This document shows positions 35,872 to 44,600 of a stretch of DNA of 52,053 bases, piece after piece. The notes under the pieces are model-generated. The model did not search any database. It was given only the letters and a program-made list of their open reading frames with translations, and had not been told where the DNA came from. Made by a program: the position numbers and the translations under genes. Within the stretch, counting starts at the first letter, position 1, and every line of letters starts with the position of its first letter. Source of the stretch: an uncultured Ligilactobacillus sp. (GTDB taxonomy: Bacteria > Bacillota > Bacilli > Lactobacillales > Lactobacillaceae); NCBI GenBank assembly GCA_934215475.1, contig CAKPZY010000011.1, forward strand, positions 1-52,053. The letters run 5' to 3'.

Positions 35872-35938
35872 GCATTAATTTCTAACTTTTGCTCATTTGG
35901 ATACTTTTGTTTACTCTGCTCTTCTTTAAATTTTAAAA

Positions 35939-36100
35939 TTGAATTGCTATACTGAATATAGCAATTCAACTGGCGGCATTTATGCCTGTTGGACGATTGC
36001 ATGCCGCGTCTTCGTGAGCGATGATTTTGAAAATTTTATAGAAAATATTAATAATTTTGAGGCTTCTTGTTGAATTGACATGAATTTTAAGTTGAATTGA
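35939..36100 (+). promoter_or_regulatory. Palindrome and direct repeats before the nucleoside hydrolase gene
   Basis: TTGAATTGCTATA at 35939-35951 is repeated as a perfect 13-base inverted copy at 35957-35969, with a five-base centre and no T run after it, so an operator is more likely than a terminator. The nine-base word TTGAATTGA also appears at 36070-36078 and 36092-36100, 22 bases apart (two helical turns), the second just before the ribosome binding site. GCGGCAT/ATGCCGC repeats lie at about 35973-36006. Together these suggest a regulated promoter; the regulator is unknown. Confidence 0.45.
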
Positions 36101-36115
36101 AGGGTGGAAATTTTG

Positions 36116-37048
36116 GTGACAAAAATAATTTTAGACTGCGATCCGGGACACGATGATGCCTTTGCACTAATGATGGCTGTTGCCTCTCCGCAGATTGATT
36201 TGTTGGCGGTAACTACTTCAGCGGGCAATCAGACACCTGATAAAACGCTGAATAATGCGATGAGGATGCTAACTTTGCTGCATGCGCAGAATGTTCCGGT
36301 AGCTGGTGGAAATCAAAAGCCTTTGTTGCAAGATTTAATGGTCGCTGACAGTGTGCATGGTAAGACGGGACTAGATGGTACAAAATTACCCGAGCCAGAT
36401 TTTGATGCACAGCCCATTCATGCTATTGAACTCATTGCTAAGATATTAAGAGAGTCTAATGAAAAAGTAACATTGGTAGTTACTGGACCCATGACAAATA
36501 TTGCTTTATTTTTAAGTGTTTATCCGGAATTGAAGAAAAAGATCGCAAGAATTGTCTTTATGGGTGGTGCTAAGGGCTTTGGTAATTGGTCTCCTTCCGC
36601 AGAATTCAACATTGCGGTAGATCCGGAGGCAGCCAAAATTGTGTTCAATGCTGACATACCCATGGTTATGGCAGGATTGAATGTTACGCATCAGGCTCAA
36701 ATCATGAAAGAAGATATCGAGGATATTAGAAACGTCGGCAATCCGGTTGCCAAGGCTATGGCAGAGTTACTAGATTTTTACGGGATCTATTATGGCCAAG
36801 ACAAATGGGGATTCAAAGGCATTCCAGTCCATGATCCAGTAACGATCACCTGGTTGTTGCATCCTGAGTACTTTCAAACGCTCACGAAAAATGTTGACGT
36901 TGAGTTAACCGGGGAATTAACACGTGGTGAAACGGTTGTAGATCAGTGGAACCTGACGGATAAAAAAGAAAACACGAAGATCCTTCTGAAAATTGACCGT
37001 AAAAAGTGGATAGCTTTGGTTAAAGAGTGTCTCCATGTATTTGATTAG
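36116..37048 (+). CDS. Inosine-uridine-type nucleoside hydrolase
   Basis: Hydrolyses ribonucleosides to base and ribose in salvage. The calcium-binding signature DCDPGHDD is at residues 7-14, followed by GNQTPDKTLNN and, near the C-terminus, the active-site VHDPVTITWLL. The GTG at 36116 was taken as start because AAGGGTGG lies eight bases upstream, giving 310 residues, typical for the family. The next gene, an esterase, follows after 56 bases with no terminator, so both are likely co-transcribed. Base preference (purine or pyrimidine) is not resolved. Confidence 0.88.
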   Translation: MTKIILDCDPGHDDAFALMMAVASPQIDLLAVTTSAGNQTPDKTLNNAMRMLTLLHAQNVPVAGGNQKPLLQDLMVADSVHGKTGLDGTKLPEPDFDAQPIHAIELIAKILRESNEKVTLVVTGPMTNIALFLSVYPELKKKIARIVFMGGAKGFGNWSPSAEFNIAVDPEAAKIVFNADIPMVMAGLNVTHQAQIMKEDIEDIRNVGNPVAKAMAELLDFYGIYYGQDKWGFKGIPVHDPVTITWLLHPEYFQTLTKNVDVELTGELTRGETVVDQWNLTDKKENTKILLKIDRKKWIALVKECLHVFD

Positions 37049-37104
37049 GTATTTATTGTCAAAGGTGTAAAAAAGTTGCTTCACCGCAATTGGAGGGGAT
37101 TGTA

Positions 37105-37923
37105 ATGAAATGTTTTTCTGAAAGTATAATGGCTCCGCTAAGTACAAATGCGACTCTTTCTGTGTATGTTCTAGACAATAACCCAGAAGTAGATGAAAAC
37201 CGGGTCAGACCGGCAGTTTTGATTTGTCCTGGAGGAGGATATCGTTTTACATCGGAACGAGAAGCTGAACCGATCGCAATTAAGATGAATTCCTTTGGGT
37301 ATCAAGCATTTGTCTTGTGGTATTCTTATGCACCCGCCAAATATCCGACCGCTTTATATGAGGCGGCAGCAGCAGTCCGAAAGATACGTCAAAAAGCGGG
37401 CAACTATCATGTCGATCCGGATAAGATCATCATAATGGGATTTTCAGCTGGCGGACACTTGGCCGCAGATTTAGCAACTATGTGGGATCAGCCTGTTTTG
37501 ACAGACGTTGGTTTTAAGCCTAATGACATCAAACCAAATGCTTTGGCACTGGGCTATCCGGTGATCACAACAGGAGCTTATGCGCACGAAGATTCGTTTA
37601 GGGCTTTACTCGGCGAAAAGGTTGCTGAAGACAAACTGGCTGAGCTGTCCATAGAAAAGCAAGTAACAGAAAACACAGTTCCGGCTTTTATCTGGACAAT
37701 TTATGATGATGAAATTGTACCGGTTGAAAATAGCCTGTTGTTTGCTCAAGCTTTGAAAAAAGCCGGAATAAGTTGTGAATTACATATTTTTGCACATGGA
37801 TTTCATGGTATGAGCCTGGCCAATAGTGAGACGACAAACCCGAATAGCCAGGAACAAGCGTCTAAAGCTGTGGCTGTCTGGCCGGAGCTGTTTTCAAATT
37901 GGGTCAAAGAAATTTTTAACTAA
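37105..37923 (+). CDS. Alpha/beta-hydrolase esterase
   Basis: A 272-residue hydrolase of the BD-FAE / acetyl-xylan-esterase-like group. The nucleophile is Ser114 in GFSAGGH, the oxyanion region reads CPGGGYRF, and the remaining triad is likely the Asp in YDDEIVP and the His in HGFHGM. There is no signal peptide, so it acts in the cytoplasm, perhaps on acetylated sugars or nucleosides. TTGGAGGGG lies just before the ATG; an in-frame start five codons earlier precedes that site. It is downstream of the nucleoside hydrolase gene and probably in the same unit. Confidence 0.82.
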   Translation: MKCFSESIMAPLSTNATLSVYVLDNNPEVDENRVRPAVLICPGGGYRFTSEREAEPIAIKMNSFGYQAFVLWYSYAPAKYPTALYEAAAAVRKIRQKAGNYHVDPDKIIIMGFSAGGHLAADLATMWDQPVLTDVGFKPNDIKPNALALGYPVITTGAYAHEDSFRALLGEKVAEDKLAELSIEKQVTENTVPAFIWTIYDDEIVPVENSLLFAQALKKAGISCELHIFAHGFHGMSLANSETTNPNSQEQASKAVAVWPELFSNWVKEIFN

Positions 37924-37926
37924 TTC

Positions 37927-37974
37927 AAAAAAATACCAGGGTCAAGTTATTTATACTTAAGATCCTGGTATTTT
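37927..37974 (+). terminator. Intrinsic terminator after the esterase gene
   Basis: AAATACCAGG pairs with CCTGGTATTT across a central AAGT/ACTT stem, with a T tail. The T-rich and A-rich flanks make it usable in both directions. Confidence 0.8.
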
Positions 37975-38170
37975 ACTGCACTCAAAAGGGAAACATTTTC
38001 TTCATATGACAAATAATGCTGATTTATGTTTCTTCATACAAACCTAAGCGAAAAATTTTCAGCTTCTTCTACAAAATAGAAAACATTATGGTGAGCACTG
38101 ACCAAAATACACTGGTCTGGTCGTTAACCCGCTAAATAATTTACAACGACAGCTCCACCGCTAACTGTTT

Positions 38171-38845
38171 TTAATGAAGGGGGTTATCGCGATGATTTTC
38201 CTGGTGTACTATTCTTCTGTAGTTTTGTAATTTGACCCAACCGCACATTAATTGCCATGATCCGCTCGCCAGTAAAATACTGCCGATCGTGTCACTCAAA
38301 AAGTGAACATGTAAAAATACCCTGGTAAAAGCAATTAGAAAAATTAAACTCCACCCGCAAAAGGCCAAGCATACATATAGCCGAGTGGAATAATGGAATT
38401 TCCTAACTAAAGCCAGTAATAAAAATACCAAGATGACGGTGGCAAATGTGTGACCGCTCGGGAAGCTAAAGCCACTGATTTGCACTAGCTTGTGGTGAGG
38501 CCGCGGACGTTCAATAATAGTTTTTATCAAGTGGTTTATCAGGTTGAACAAACAAAAGACTAACAAAAAATTTAATCCAGAACGTAGATGGGTTCGGGAG
38601 GCTAAACAGATCGTGATCATGATGGCGTATGTCGTCATAATGGCTGGACTTGCAAGATTTGAAATAGTGATGATTATTTTAGTAGTTAGCGGATCGATCA
38701 AAGGACGGAGCAAGGTAGTAGTGCCATTATCAATTTTTGAGACAATAGCGATATGTGCGGCCACTAAAAATGATAATAGCCCAAAAAGCAGTAAAAAGAT
38801 GGTGCTCAATAAAAAATTTTCAGTACTGCCTGCTTTATTTAACAT
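38171..38845 (-). CDS. PAP2-family membrane phosphatase
   Basis: A 224-residue integral membrane phosphatase with six helices, of the type that dephosphorylates lipid phosphates such as undecaprenyl diphosphate or phosphatidylglycerol phosphate. The three family motifs are present: KTIIERPRP, PSGH, and TRVFLHVHFLSD (with Thr in place of the usual Ser). On the minus strand the ATG at 38845 has AGGAAAGTGG upstream. It is isolated between units on the plus strand. The substrate cannot be assigned. Confidence 0.87.
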   Translation of the reverse strand: MLNKAGSTENFLLSTIFLLLFGLLSFLVAAHIAIVSKIDNGTTTLLRPLIDPLTTKIIITISNLASPAIMTTYAIMITICLASRTHLRSGLNFLLVFCLFNLINHLIKTIIERPRPHHKLVQISGFSFPSGHTFATVILVFLLLALVRKFHYSTRLYVCLAFCGWSLIFLIAFTRVFLHVHFLSDTIGSILLASGSWQLMCGWVKLQNYRRIVHQENHRDNPLH

Positions 38846-39025
38846 GAAAACCACTTTCCTAAATAATTTTTCAATATATTATAACTTAAGATAAGGCGGA
38901 GGACAAAGCAAGTCAGAAACTTAAGGTGGATCAGTCTGATAATGATAACGAGCTAGGAAGGAAGAAGTCGATGTTTTGATGATCAGCCTCGAGGCAGTGT
39001 GCTATTATTAAGGCAATAGGAATAG

Positions 39026-39946
39026 TTGAAAAGAAGTGATAATGTGGCTTATAGAAATGATGGAATGAAGCGTCAAGGAAGGGCACGTTTTACTCAGCCC
39101 AAAAAGCCTTCACGCGGTTTCAGTCAGTTAATTGCTCTTTTATTGGTAGTATCCTTGGCTGCAAGTTTGCTAGGTTTAGGGGCTAAGCACTCGATTTTAG
39201 ATCGCAACTTTACCACCAAGCAAATAGTTACCACCGGAAATGTGGCCGAGCTGCATAAGGGACTTTCTGGGACAATAAATTCTTTTATTACTGGTTCAAA
39301 TGTTCCAGCACAGTTGCAAGGAAATTTAATAACGGAAGAACAGATCAAGAATGATCTGCAAAATGCTATCAACAATTTATACGATGGCAAGAGGGTCGTC
39401 TTGAATCCTACTCGGGTCGTGAAGCAAGTCTCTAACAATTTTATGAACTTAGCAAATGAAAAAAATATTCCAACTCAAACAGAAGAATTCTTGAGTTACA
39501 AGAGTAATTTTATCGCGCAAGTGGAAACGGTCGTTAACAACCAGTTTCAAAATTCTTTGTTGCAAAAAACTGCTTCTTTTATGGCTAAAGCAAAAAAGGT
39601 GTTTCCGGCAATGTATCTGGGTGGAACTGTTGTTAGTGCTATTTTAGGGTGTCTCTTATTATTTCAAACAAGGTCGCTTTTTAGATTCGCTCATTATGCT
39701 GGATTGGCATTTGTTTTCAGCGGAGCGATCGTTTGGCTCTTATTTCAATTTATTAAGATCAGTGGCCTCATCACTAATGCTTCGGAGTCAATCGGAATGT
39801 ATCAAGACATAACTACTGAATACGGCACTAAGGTGGTTGCAATTTTTGTCCGTTATGCAGTTATTTATGGATATATCGGCTTGATTCTGGTGCTGGTCGG
39901 GATATTTGGTGCGATTTTTCGTAGATTTATATTTAGACAAAGTTAA
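39026..39946 (+). CDS. Membrane protein of unknown function
   Basis: I do not recognise this 306-residue protein. It has a very basic N-terminus (KRQGRARFTQPKKPSRGF), one hydrophobic helix, then about 140 residues probably outside the cell and rich in Asn and Gln, and then three more hydrophobic segments ending in a short basic tail (RRFIFRQS). A start at TTG 39026 (AATAGG upstream) or GTG 39044 is possible; neither ribosome binding site is strong. It is transcribed alone, between a divergent PAP2 gene and an RluA-type gene. The layout suggests an envelope role, no more than that. Confidence 0.7.
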   Translation: MKRSDNVAYRNDGMKRQGRARFTQPKKPSRGFSQLIALLLVVSLAASLLGLGAKHSILDRNFTTKQIVTTGNVAELHKGLSGTINSFITGSNVPAQLQGNLITEEQIKNDLQNAINNLYDGKRVVLNPTRVVKQVSNNFMNLANEKNIPTQTEEFLSYKSNFIAQVETVVNNQFQNSLLQKTASFMAKAKKVFPAMYLGGTVVSAILGCLLLFQTRSLFRFAHYAGLAFVFSGAIVWLLFQFIKISGLITNASESIGMYQDITTEYGTKVVAIFVRYAVIYGYIGLILVLVGIFGAIFRRFIFRQS

Positions 39947-40080
39947 AGAGAACACCCAAACGTATAAGATCGGTTGGAGCGAAGAGAAAGATTTAGCAAT
40001 TAGCCAGTAGCAGCAAATTGAAGAGAGTTTTTAAAAAATAGCAAACATTTTCATTCACTAGTTTGAATATTAAAACTTTC

Positions 40081-40089
40081 TGCTATAAT
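40081..40089 (+). promoter_or_regulatory. Extended -10 promoter of the pseudouridine synthase gene
   Basis: TGC-TATAAT, with TATAAT at 40084-40089, lies about 80 bases before the start at 40171. A TTGAAT at 40063-40068 is a possible though closely spaced -35. Confidence 0.5.
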
Positions 40090-40170
40090 TAGTAAATATC
40101 CGTTCTTAGTTTGATTTGTTATCCTTACTTGACACAAGGATGCTTGTTTTGACAAGAAAGGTAGTTTTGA

Positions 40171-41082
40171 ATGAGGTTTACGTGGCAAAAAGATGACTCA
40201 AAACCAGAAACTGTTAAGCAATTTTTAACCAGTCATGGTGTGAGCCATCGCATGTTAAGTTCTGTCAAGCACGGCCAGGGGAAAACGCTGGTGGGCTATC
40301 ATAATAAGAAACTGGGATACGTTTTGAAAAAGCCTGCTGAGATAACTTTGCTGCTTGATCCTGAACTGCCAGACCCTTCAGTTCCACCCAGTGACGGGAA
40401 GTTGGATATCGAGTATGAAGATACTCATTGGATAGTGGTCAATAAACCAGCGGGTTTAAACAGTGTACCCGGTCCAAGCAATCGTAGCGACACTTTGGTC
40501 AATCGTATTAAGGGTCATTTGTTGAAACAAAATTCACTAGATTTGGTACCCCACGTTTTGACCAGGCTGGATCGTTTTACTAGCGGCCTGGTTCTGATTG
40601 CCAAACATAGGTTTGCGCAGGGATTGATCAATAAGCAGATAGAATGCCATATTATTGAAAAGAAATATGTTGCCTTAGCTGAAGGACGTTTAGCCTCTGA
40701 TCATCAGGTGATATCTCAGCCTCTAAGTCAAGCCCCTAATAGTTTTGCTCAAGAAGTAAATCAGCACGGCAAAAAAGCTCTGACAGAATATTGGGTTTCT
40801 CGGCGGTATGGTGATTTTGCTACCTTAGTCATAGTTAAACTACATACAGGCAGAACGCACCAGATCCGTGCGCATTTCAAATATTTGGGTCATCCATTAA
40901 TAGGGGATGAACTATACGGAGGCAAGATGGAATTGGGCATGACACATCAAGCCTTGCATGCGCAAGAGCTTCGGTTTACTGATCCATTTACCAGCAGACA
41001 GCTAGCTTTTAAGTGCCCGATCCCCACTGATTTTACTGCGGCATTGGGGCACGTATCCAAATTGGCTGGAGCAGATCAGTAG
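40171..41082 (+). CDS. RluA-family pseudouridine synthase
   Basis: Converts uridine to pseudouridine in rRNA or tRNA. It is 303 residues, with the catalytic Asp134 in TRLDRFTSGL and the family text TGRTHQIRAHF and LIGDELYGG. The N-terminal part (residues 1-70) is a small S4-like region with weak similarity. GAAAGG lies upstream of the ATG. A DtxR-type gene follows after 48 bases and may be in the same transcript. Target position (RluD-, RluC- or YjbO-like) cannot be decided by eye. Confidence 0.88.
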   Translation: MRFTWQKDDSKPETVKQFLTSHGVSHRMLSSVKHGQGKTLVGYHNKKLGYVLKKPAEITLLLDPELPDPSVPPSDGKLDIEYEDTHWIVVNKPAGLNSVPGPSNRSDTLVNRIKGHLLKQNSLDLVPHVLTRLDRFTSGLVLIAKHRFAQGLINKQIECHIIEKKYVALAEGRLASDHQVISQPLSQAPNSFAQEVNQHGKKALTEYWVSRRYGDFATLVIVKLHTGRTHQIRAHFKYLGHPLIGDELYGGKMELGMTHQALHAQELRFTDPFTSRQLAFKCPIPTDFTAALGHVSKLAGADQ

Positions 41083-41130
41083 AACATTGGGTTTTAATTT
41101 GTCAAATTTAAATTTATGAGGTGAAGGGTT

Positions 41131-41778
41131 TTGACCCCTAAAAAAGAAGATTATCTTAAAATAATATTTGAATTGGGCGGTAAGCAAAGAAAAGTTAGCA
41201 ACAAGCAGATCGCCTTGAGTTTAAATGTGGCGGCTGGATCTGTGACTGAAATGGTTGCCAAATTGGTTAAGGAAAAGTTAGTGGAACATTCACCTTATGC
41301 TGGAATTTCATTGACACCTTCCGGGATCAAAGTTGCGGAAAATTTGATCCGCAGGCACCGCCTGTGGGAGACTTTTTTAGTTGATAAGCTGAATTATAAA
41401 TTGCAGGATGTCCATGATGACGCGGAAATCTTGGAGCATGCCACTAGCGACAATCTGGTCGGACACCTCGATGATTTTTTGGGTCATCCTAAGCGCTGCC
41501 CCCACGGAGGAATGATTCCAGGCATAGATGGAAGTTATGAAGAAGAAAGCTACGAACTGTTGGCTGACGCGCAATCCGGCAGTGAAAAGGCAGTCGATCG
41601 TTTCGTGGATAACCACGAATTATTGACGTACCTAGATGAGATCAAACTCAATATTGGTGACAAGTTTATCGTTGAAGAACATGTTCCATTTGAAGGACCA
41701 ATAAAAGTTCGATTATTAAGTACTGGTCAACAGAGAAATATTAGCTATAAAGCTGCTCATTATATTTTTGTTAAATAG
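41131..41778 (+). CDS. DtxR-family metal-dependent regulator
   Basis: A 215-residue metal-sensing repressor, likely for manganese or iron uptake. An N-terminal winged helix (VSNKQIALSLNVAAGSVTEMV) is followed by a dimer and metal-binding domain with candidate ligands in HPKRCPHGGMIPG, and a C-terminal SH3/FeoA-like domain; the length marks it as the long DtxR type rather than short MntR. The start is a TTG with GAGGTGAAGGG directly upstream. No metal transporter gene is adjacent, so targets lie elsewhere. Confidence 0.85.
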   Translation: MTPKKEDYLKIIFELGGKQRKVSNKQIALSLNVAAGSVTEMVAKLVKEKLVEHSPYAGISLTPSGIKVAENLIRRHRLWETFLVDKLNYKLQDVHDDAEILEHATSDNLVGHLDDFLGHPKRCPHGGMIPGIDGSYEEESYELLADAQSGSEKAVDRFVDNHELLTYLDEIKLNIGDKFIVEEHVPFEGPIKVRLLSTGQQRNISYKAAHYIFVK

Positions 41779-41811
41779 TTTAAAATATCTGTATCAATTA
41801 CTTTGTGCGTG

Positions 41812-41946
41812 TGCTATAATGATTCTTGTAGTTTGAATAGGTTTTTTTGGTAAGGATGTTTTACGATTTCCTCCATAAAGCGCCGATTAGAATTACAATT
41901 ATATAATTATCTGTGCCGAAGGGTGCAACAAGGAGGATCCATTATA
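41812..41946 (+). promoter_or_regulatory. Promoter and long leader of the cold-shock gene
   Basis: TGC-TATAAT with TATAAT at 41815-41820 is an extended -10. The leader is about 120 bases, long for such a small gene, as is usual for cold-shock mRNAs whose 5' region folds differently at low temperature. AAGGAGG at 41930-41936 is the ribosome binding site. Confidence 0.6.
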
Positions 41947-42147
41947 ATGGAACAAGGAACAGTTAAATGGTTTAATGCAGACAAAGGCTATGGCTTTATC
42001 ACACGTGAAGACGGCAGCGATGTATTCGTACATTTCTCAGCTATCCAAGGCGACGGCTTCAAGACTTTGGACGAAGGTCAGCATGTCTCATTTGATGTTG
42101 AAGACAGCGATCGTGGCCCACAAGCAGCTAACGTTGTTAAAGACTAA
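41947..42147 (+). CDS. Cold-shock protein (CspA family)
   Basis: A 66-residue single-domain nucleic-acid-binding protein. RNP1 KGYGFI and RNP2 VFVHF are both intact. It binds single-stranded RNA or DNA and keeps mRNAs unfolded. The ATG at 41947 has AAGGAGG 10 bases upstream; the in-frame start eight codons earlier lies before that site. It is a single-gene unit with its own terminator. Confidence 0.95.
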   Translation: MEQGTVKWFNADKGYGFITREDGSDVFVHFSAIQGDGFKTLDEGQHVSFDVEDSDRGPQAANVVKD

Positions 42148-42169
42148 TTAAAATAAAAAATTGTTTTAA

Positions 42170-42199
42170 AACGGGTCCGTTGAGGGCTCGTTTTTTTTT
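42170..42199 (+). terminator. Intrinsic terminator after the cold-shock gene
   Basis: AACGGGTCC at 42170-42178 pairs with GGGCTCGTT at 42184-42192 (nine pairs, two G-U), followed by seven more T residues. Confidence 0.85.
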
Positions 42200-42209
42200 G
42201 TAAACAAAT

Positions 42210-42246
42210 AGGAGTGCGATCGAGGAAAAGACTTGATCACACTCCT
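42210..42246 (-). terminator. Terminator for the LCP gene on the minus strand
   Basis: AGGAGTG and GATC at 42210-42221 pair with GATC and CACTCCT at 42235-42246 across a one-base mismatch. Read on the minus strand it lies 20 bases past the LCP stop and is followed by ATTTGTTT. Confidence 0.65.
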
Positions 42247-42266
42247 GTTTCATTATTAGGTCACAT

Positions 42267-43328
42267 TCAATTGATATTTATTTTGTTATTTGAACTTAAA
42301 GTATTCCCAGTTTGAGCGGGCGTCAACTCCAGTGCTTTTCGCAGAAGATCTGTGATTCGTTGTTTCTCGGTGGGCTCCGGAACTTCAAATGACTGACCAT
42401 TATCCATTTGAGGATCGCCCTGTAAATGAGTCGAATCCATGTGATGAGTCGCTTTGCGATATTTTGCGGCCACGAGCAGCAGATCGTTAAATTTCAGATC
42501 GGTCGTCAATTGACGGGAAACAGTGTTTAAAAATTTATCATTAAGTAGACTCTGAGGTTTTGTAGCGTGCATTGCCAAAGACATCAACACTTGGCGTTGG
42601 CGCTCTTGGCGTCCATAGTCTCCCTTGGGATCTGAGTACCTCATTCGAACATAGGCCAGAGCCCGCTTACCATTTAGATGGACTTTAGTTCCCTTCGTAA
42701 ATGAATATCCTCCATAGGAAAAAGTTAGTGCTGGAGTAACATCTACGCCGCCGACTGCGTTGACCATATTTTCTAAACCACCCATATTGATGGTTGCATA
42801 GCAATCGACTGGGACATTTAAATATTTTTGAACGGTTCTTAAAGCAGAGGCTGAACCGTCATATGCATAGGCTGCGTTTAATTTTGACGGAAAGTCAGAT
42901 TCATGGCCGTAAATTGCTATTTTAGTATCACGTGGCAGGCTCACGAGTGTCATCGTGGAAGTCATCGGATTCAAAACGGCGATCACTAGCGTATCAGTCC
43001 GCCCTTTAAATTTTCGTCCTAATGCACCTGTATCTGTACCCATCAATAATATCGAGACAGGCCGTCCTTTTTTTAGGATCCTTTCAGTATCTCGAGCTTT
43101 TTGGATACCTGTTCCATGGTAGATCGTATTCACAGTAGAATGTGCGGTTCGATACTTATGATAAATTAAATTTGTGCCGGTCACTAAAACAATGACGATT
43201 ATAAGTAAAAACCAAAAAAAGCATCCTTTGAGCCTATGATGAGGCGGTCGATGCTTGACCCGCTGTAAATGCGGCTGGTCATCTGATATTTCTTCTTCTG
43301 AGTAATATTGTGACCGACGTTGTGACAT
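42267..43328 (-). CDS. LytR-CpsA-Psr (LCP) family cell-wall ligase
   Basis: A 353-residue membrane-anchored enzyme that attaches teichoic acids or other glycopolymers from a lipid carrier to peptidoglycan. An acidic/basic cytoplasmic N-terminus of about 30 residues is followed by one membrane helix (FFWFLLIIVIVLVTGT). The outer LCP domain carries ILLMGTDTG, GRTDTLVIAVLNP, LVSLPRDT, and the catalytic-site Arg region YVRMRYSDPKGDYGRQERQ. On the minus strand AGGAGG lies eight bases before the ATG at 43328. It stands alone. Confidence 0.9.
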   Translation of the reverse strand: MSQRRSQYYSEEEISDDQPHLQRVKHRPPHHRLKGCFFWFLLIIVIVLVTGTNLIYHKYRTAHSTVNTIYHGTGIQKARDTERILKKGRPVSILLMGTDTGALGRKFKGRTDTLVIAVLNPMTSTMTLVSLPRDTKIAIYGHESDFPSKLNAAYAYDGSASALRTVQKYLNVPVDCYATINMGGLENMVNAVGGVDVTPALTFSYGGYSFTKGTKVHLNGKRALAYVRMRYSDPKGDYGRQERQRQVLMSLAMHATKPQSLLNDKFLNTVSRQLTTDLKFNDLLLVAAKYRKATHHMDSTHLQGDPQMDNGQSFEVPEPTEKQRITDLLRKALELTPAQTGNTLSSNNKININ

Positions 43329-43749
43329 AAAAAGAGCCTCCTAAAGAGTATTAGAGCAGCAAATGGTATCAAATAAATAAATGCCATCAGATGCGAGCTA
43401 ATAAAAATGAGCGGTTGAACCAGTGCTTCAGCGCAAACTTTCGCTTCTCTATATTTGACGCAGTTAAAATGATAGAGCTTTGAGAATTGGACAAAGAATC
43501 AGACCAATATAATTTGGATGTGCCCAGACTTTTTTCTCAGCTCGGGTAAAATAAGGGGCAAAACAAGTCAGAACTGCTTTGCTTTTTTAACAACATGCTA
43601 TAATATAATGAAAGCAGCTGATTTTCACCAAAATTACATACGTACATTCTACCTTGTTTTACTTTGTTTGAAAAAAGAAAACTACTAGTCGTGTAAGTAG
43701 AGTATGTAGTGTGACATGGCTGCCCATCAGAAAGGATGTTATATTACCA
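43329..43749. other. Intergenic region between the divergent LCP and zinc-ribbon genes
   Basis: No gene is supported in these 421 bases. On the plus strand TGC-TATAAT (43599-43604) is an extended -10 candidate, immediately repeated as ATAATG, giving a leader of about 140 bases to the next gene. No clear minus-strand promoter for the LCP gene was found by eye. Confidence 0.45.
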
Positions 43750-44514
43750 ATGTTTTATTGCCAAAAATGTGGTAAAAAAAATAAGGCAAAGAGCGATTGG
43801 TGCTCATTTTGTGGGACTTTACAAGAGATCTCACATACTGGTATAGAAATGAAGAAATGCAAACGCTGTGGGAGAAATATCCCTGTTGCGTCTAATTACT
43901 GTTATTACTGTGGGATGGATCAGGCAAAAATACTTCTGAACGATCTAAAAGGCCCTTCTGAAGAAAAAAAGAGTGAAAGTAAAAAAGAAAAAATACCAAC
44001 AGTGGACATCAGTGATCCAAAAAAACTAAAAGAATTCATTAAGTTGGCGCAAAAAGAAGGCCTAGAAGTCCATATCCTCGGCAAAAATGAGTCTGCCTTT
44101 CCAGGTTTGCTCACTTCGACCAAGTTATTTTTGAGAGATTGGTTAAATGTCAACAAGCGGATGGGCCGAGCGGATTTTTGGTTTGGATTTTTGGGGATGC
44201 TGATCCTATCGATCCCAGCTGGTATGTTGATCAGTTTTGCAGCTAGTATTATCCCGCATTTATTTCCAGTGGGAACGATGGCAGTCGTCAAATTTGGTAT
44301 GGCTGCTTGGCTGGCATTTTATATTGTAGCTTTGCTGACGGCTTTGATCCGTCGGTTACATGATGTCGAATTACCGGCTTACTTAGCCTTGTTGCTGTTT
44401 TTTCCTTATACAGATATAGTTGCCTTGATCCTTGCGGCCTTACCGCAACGGCACAATAAATCCACATACACGTTTGAGGGAACAAAAAATAAAAAAAAGC
44501 GGCATAAAAAGTGA
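43750..44514 (+). CDS. Double zinc-ribbon DUF805 membrane protein
   Basis: A 254-residue protein. Two CxxC...CxxC zinc ribbons occupy the first 55 residues (FYCQKCG...CSFCG and CKRCGRNIPV...CYYCG). A charged linker with a run of Glu, Lys and Ser follows, then the DUF805 membrane domain (RADFWFGFLGMLIL, then LTALIRRLHDVELPA) with about four helices, and a very basic tail. The start at 43750 puts the first ribbon at the very N-terminus, as in related proteins, though the AAAGGA site is rather far upstream (about 13 bases). Function unknown. Confidence 0.8.
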   Translation: MFYCQKCGKKNKAKSDWCSFCGTLQEISHTGIEMKKCKRCGRNIPVASNYCYYCGMDQAKILLNDLKGPSEEKKSESKKEKIPTVDISDPKKLKEFIKLAQKEGLEVHILGKNESAFPGLLTSTKLFLRDWLNVNKRMGRADFWFGFLGMLILSIPAGMLISFAASIIPHLFPVGTMAVVKFGMAAWLAFYIVALLTALIRRLHDVELPAYLALLLFFPYTDIVALILAALPQRHNKSTYTFEGTKNKKKRHKK

Positions 44515-44600
44515 TTGTTCTTTTTTAACACATTTTGAGAAAAACAAAGGCGGATGCCATATTTTTAGAAAAAGATTTTTAAAAAACAAAGAGGTAGATC

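Noticed and set aside
43920..44291. Minus-strand open frame of 123 codons inside the DUF805 gene
   Set aside because: It is fully opposite a real gene, its composition mirrors that gene, and it has no start signals.
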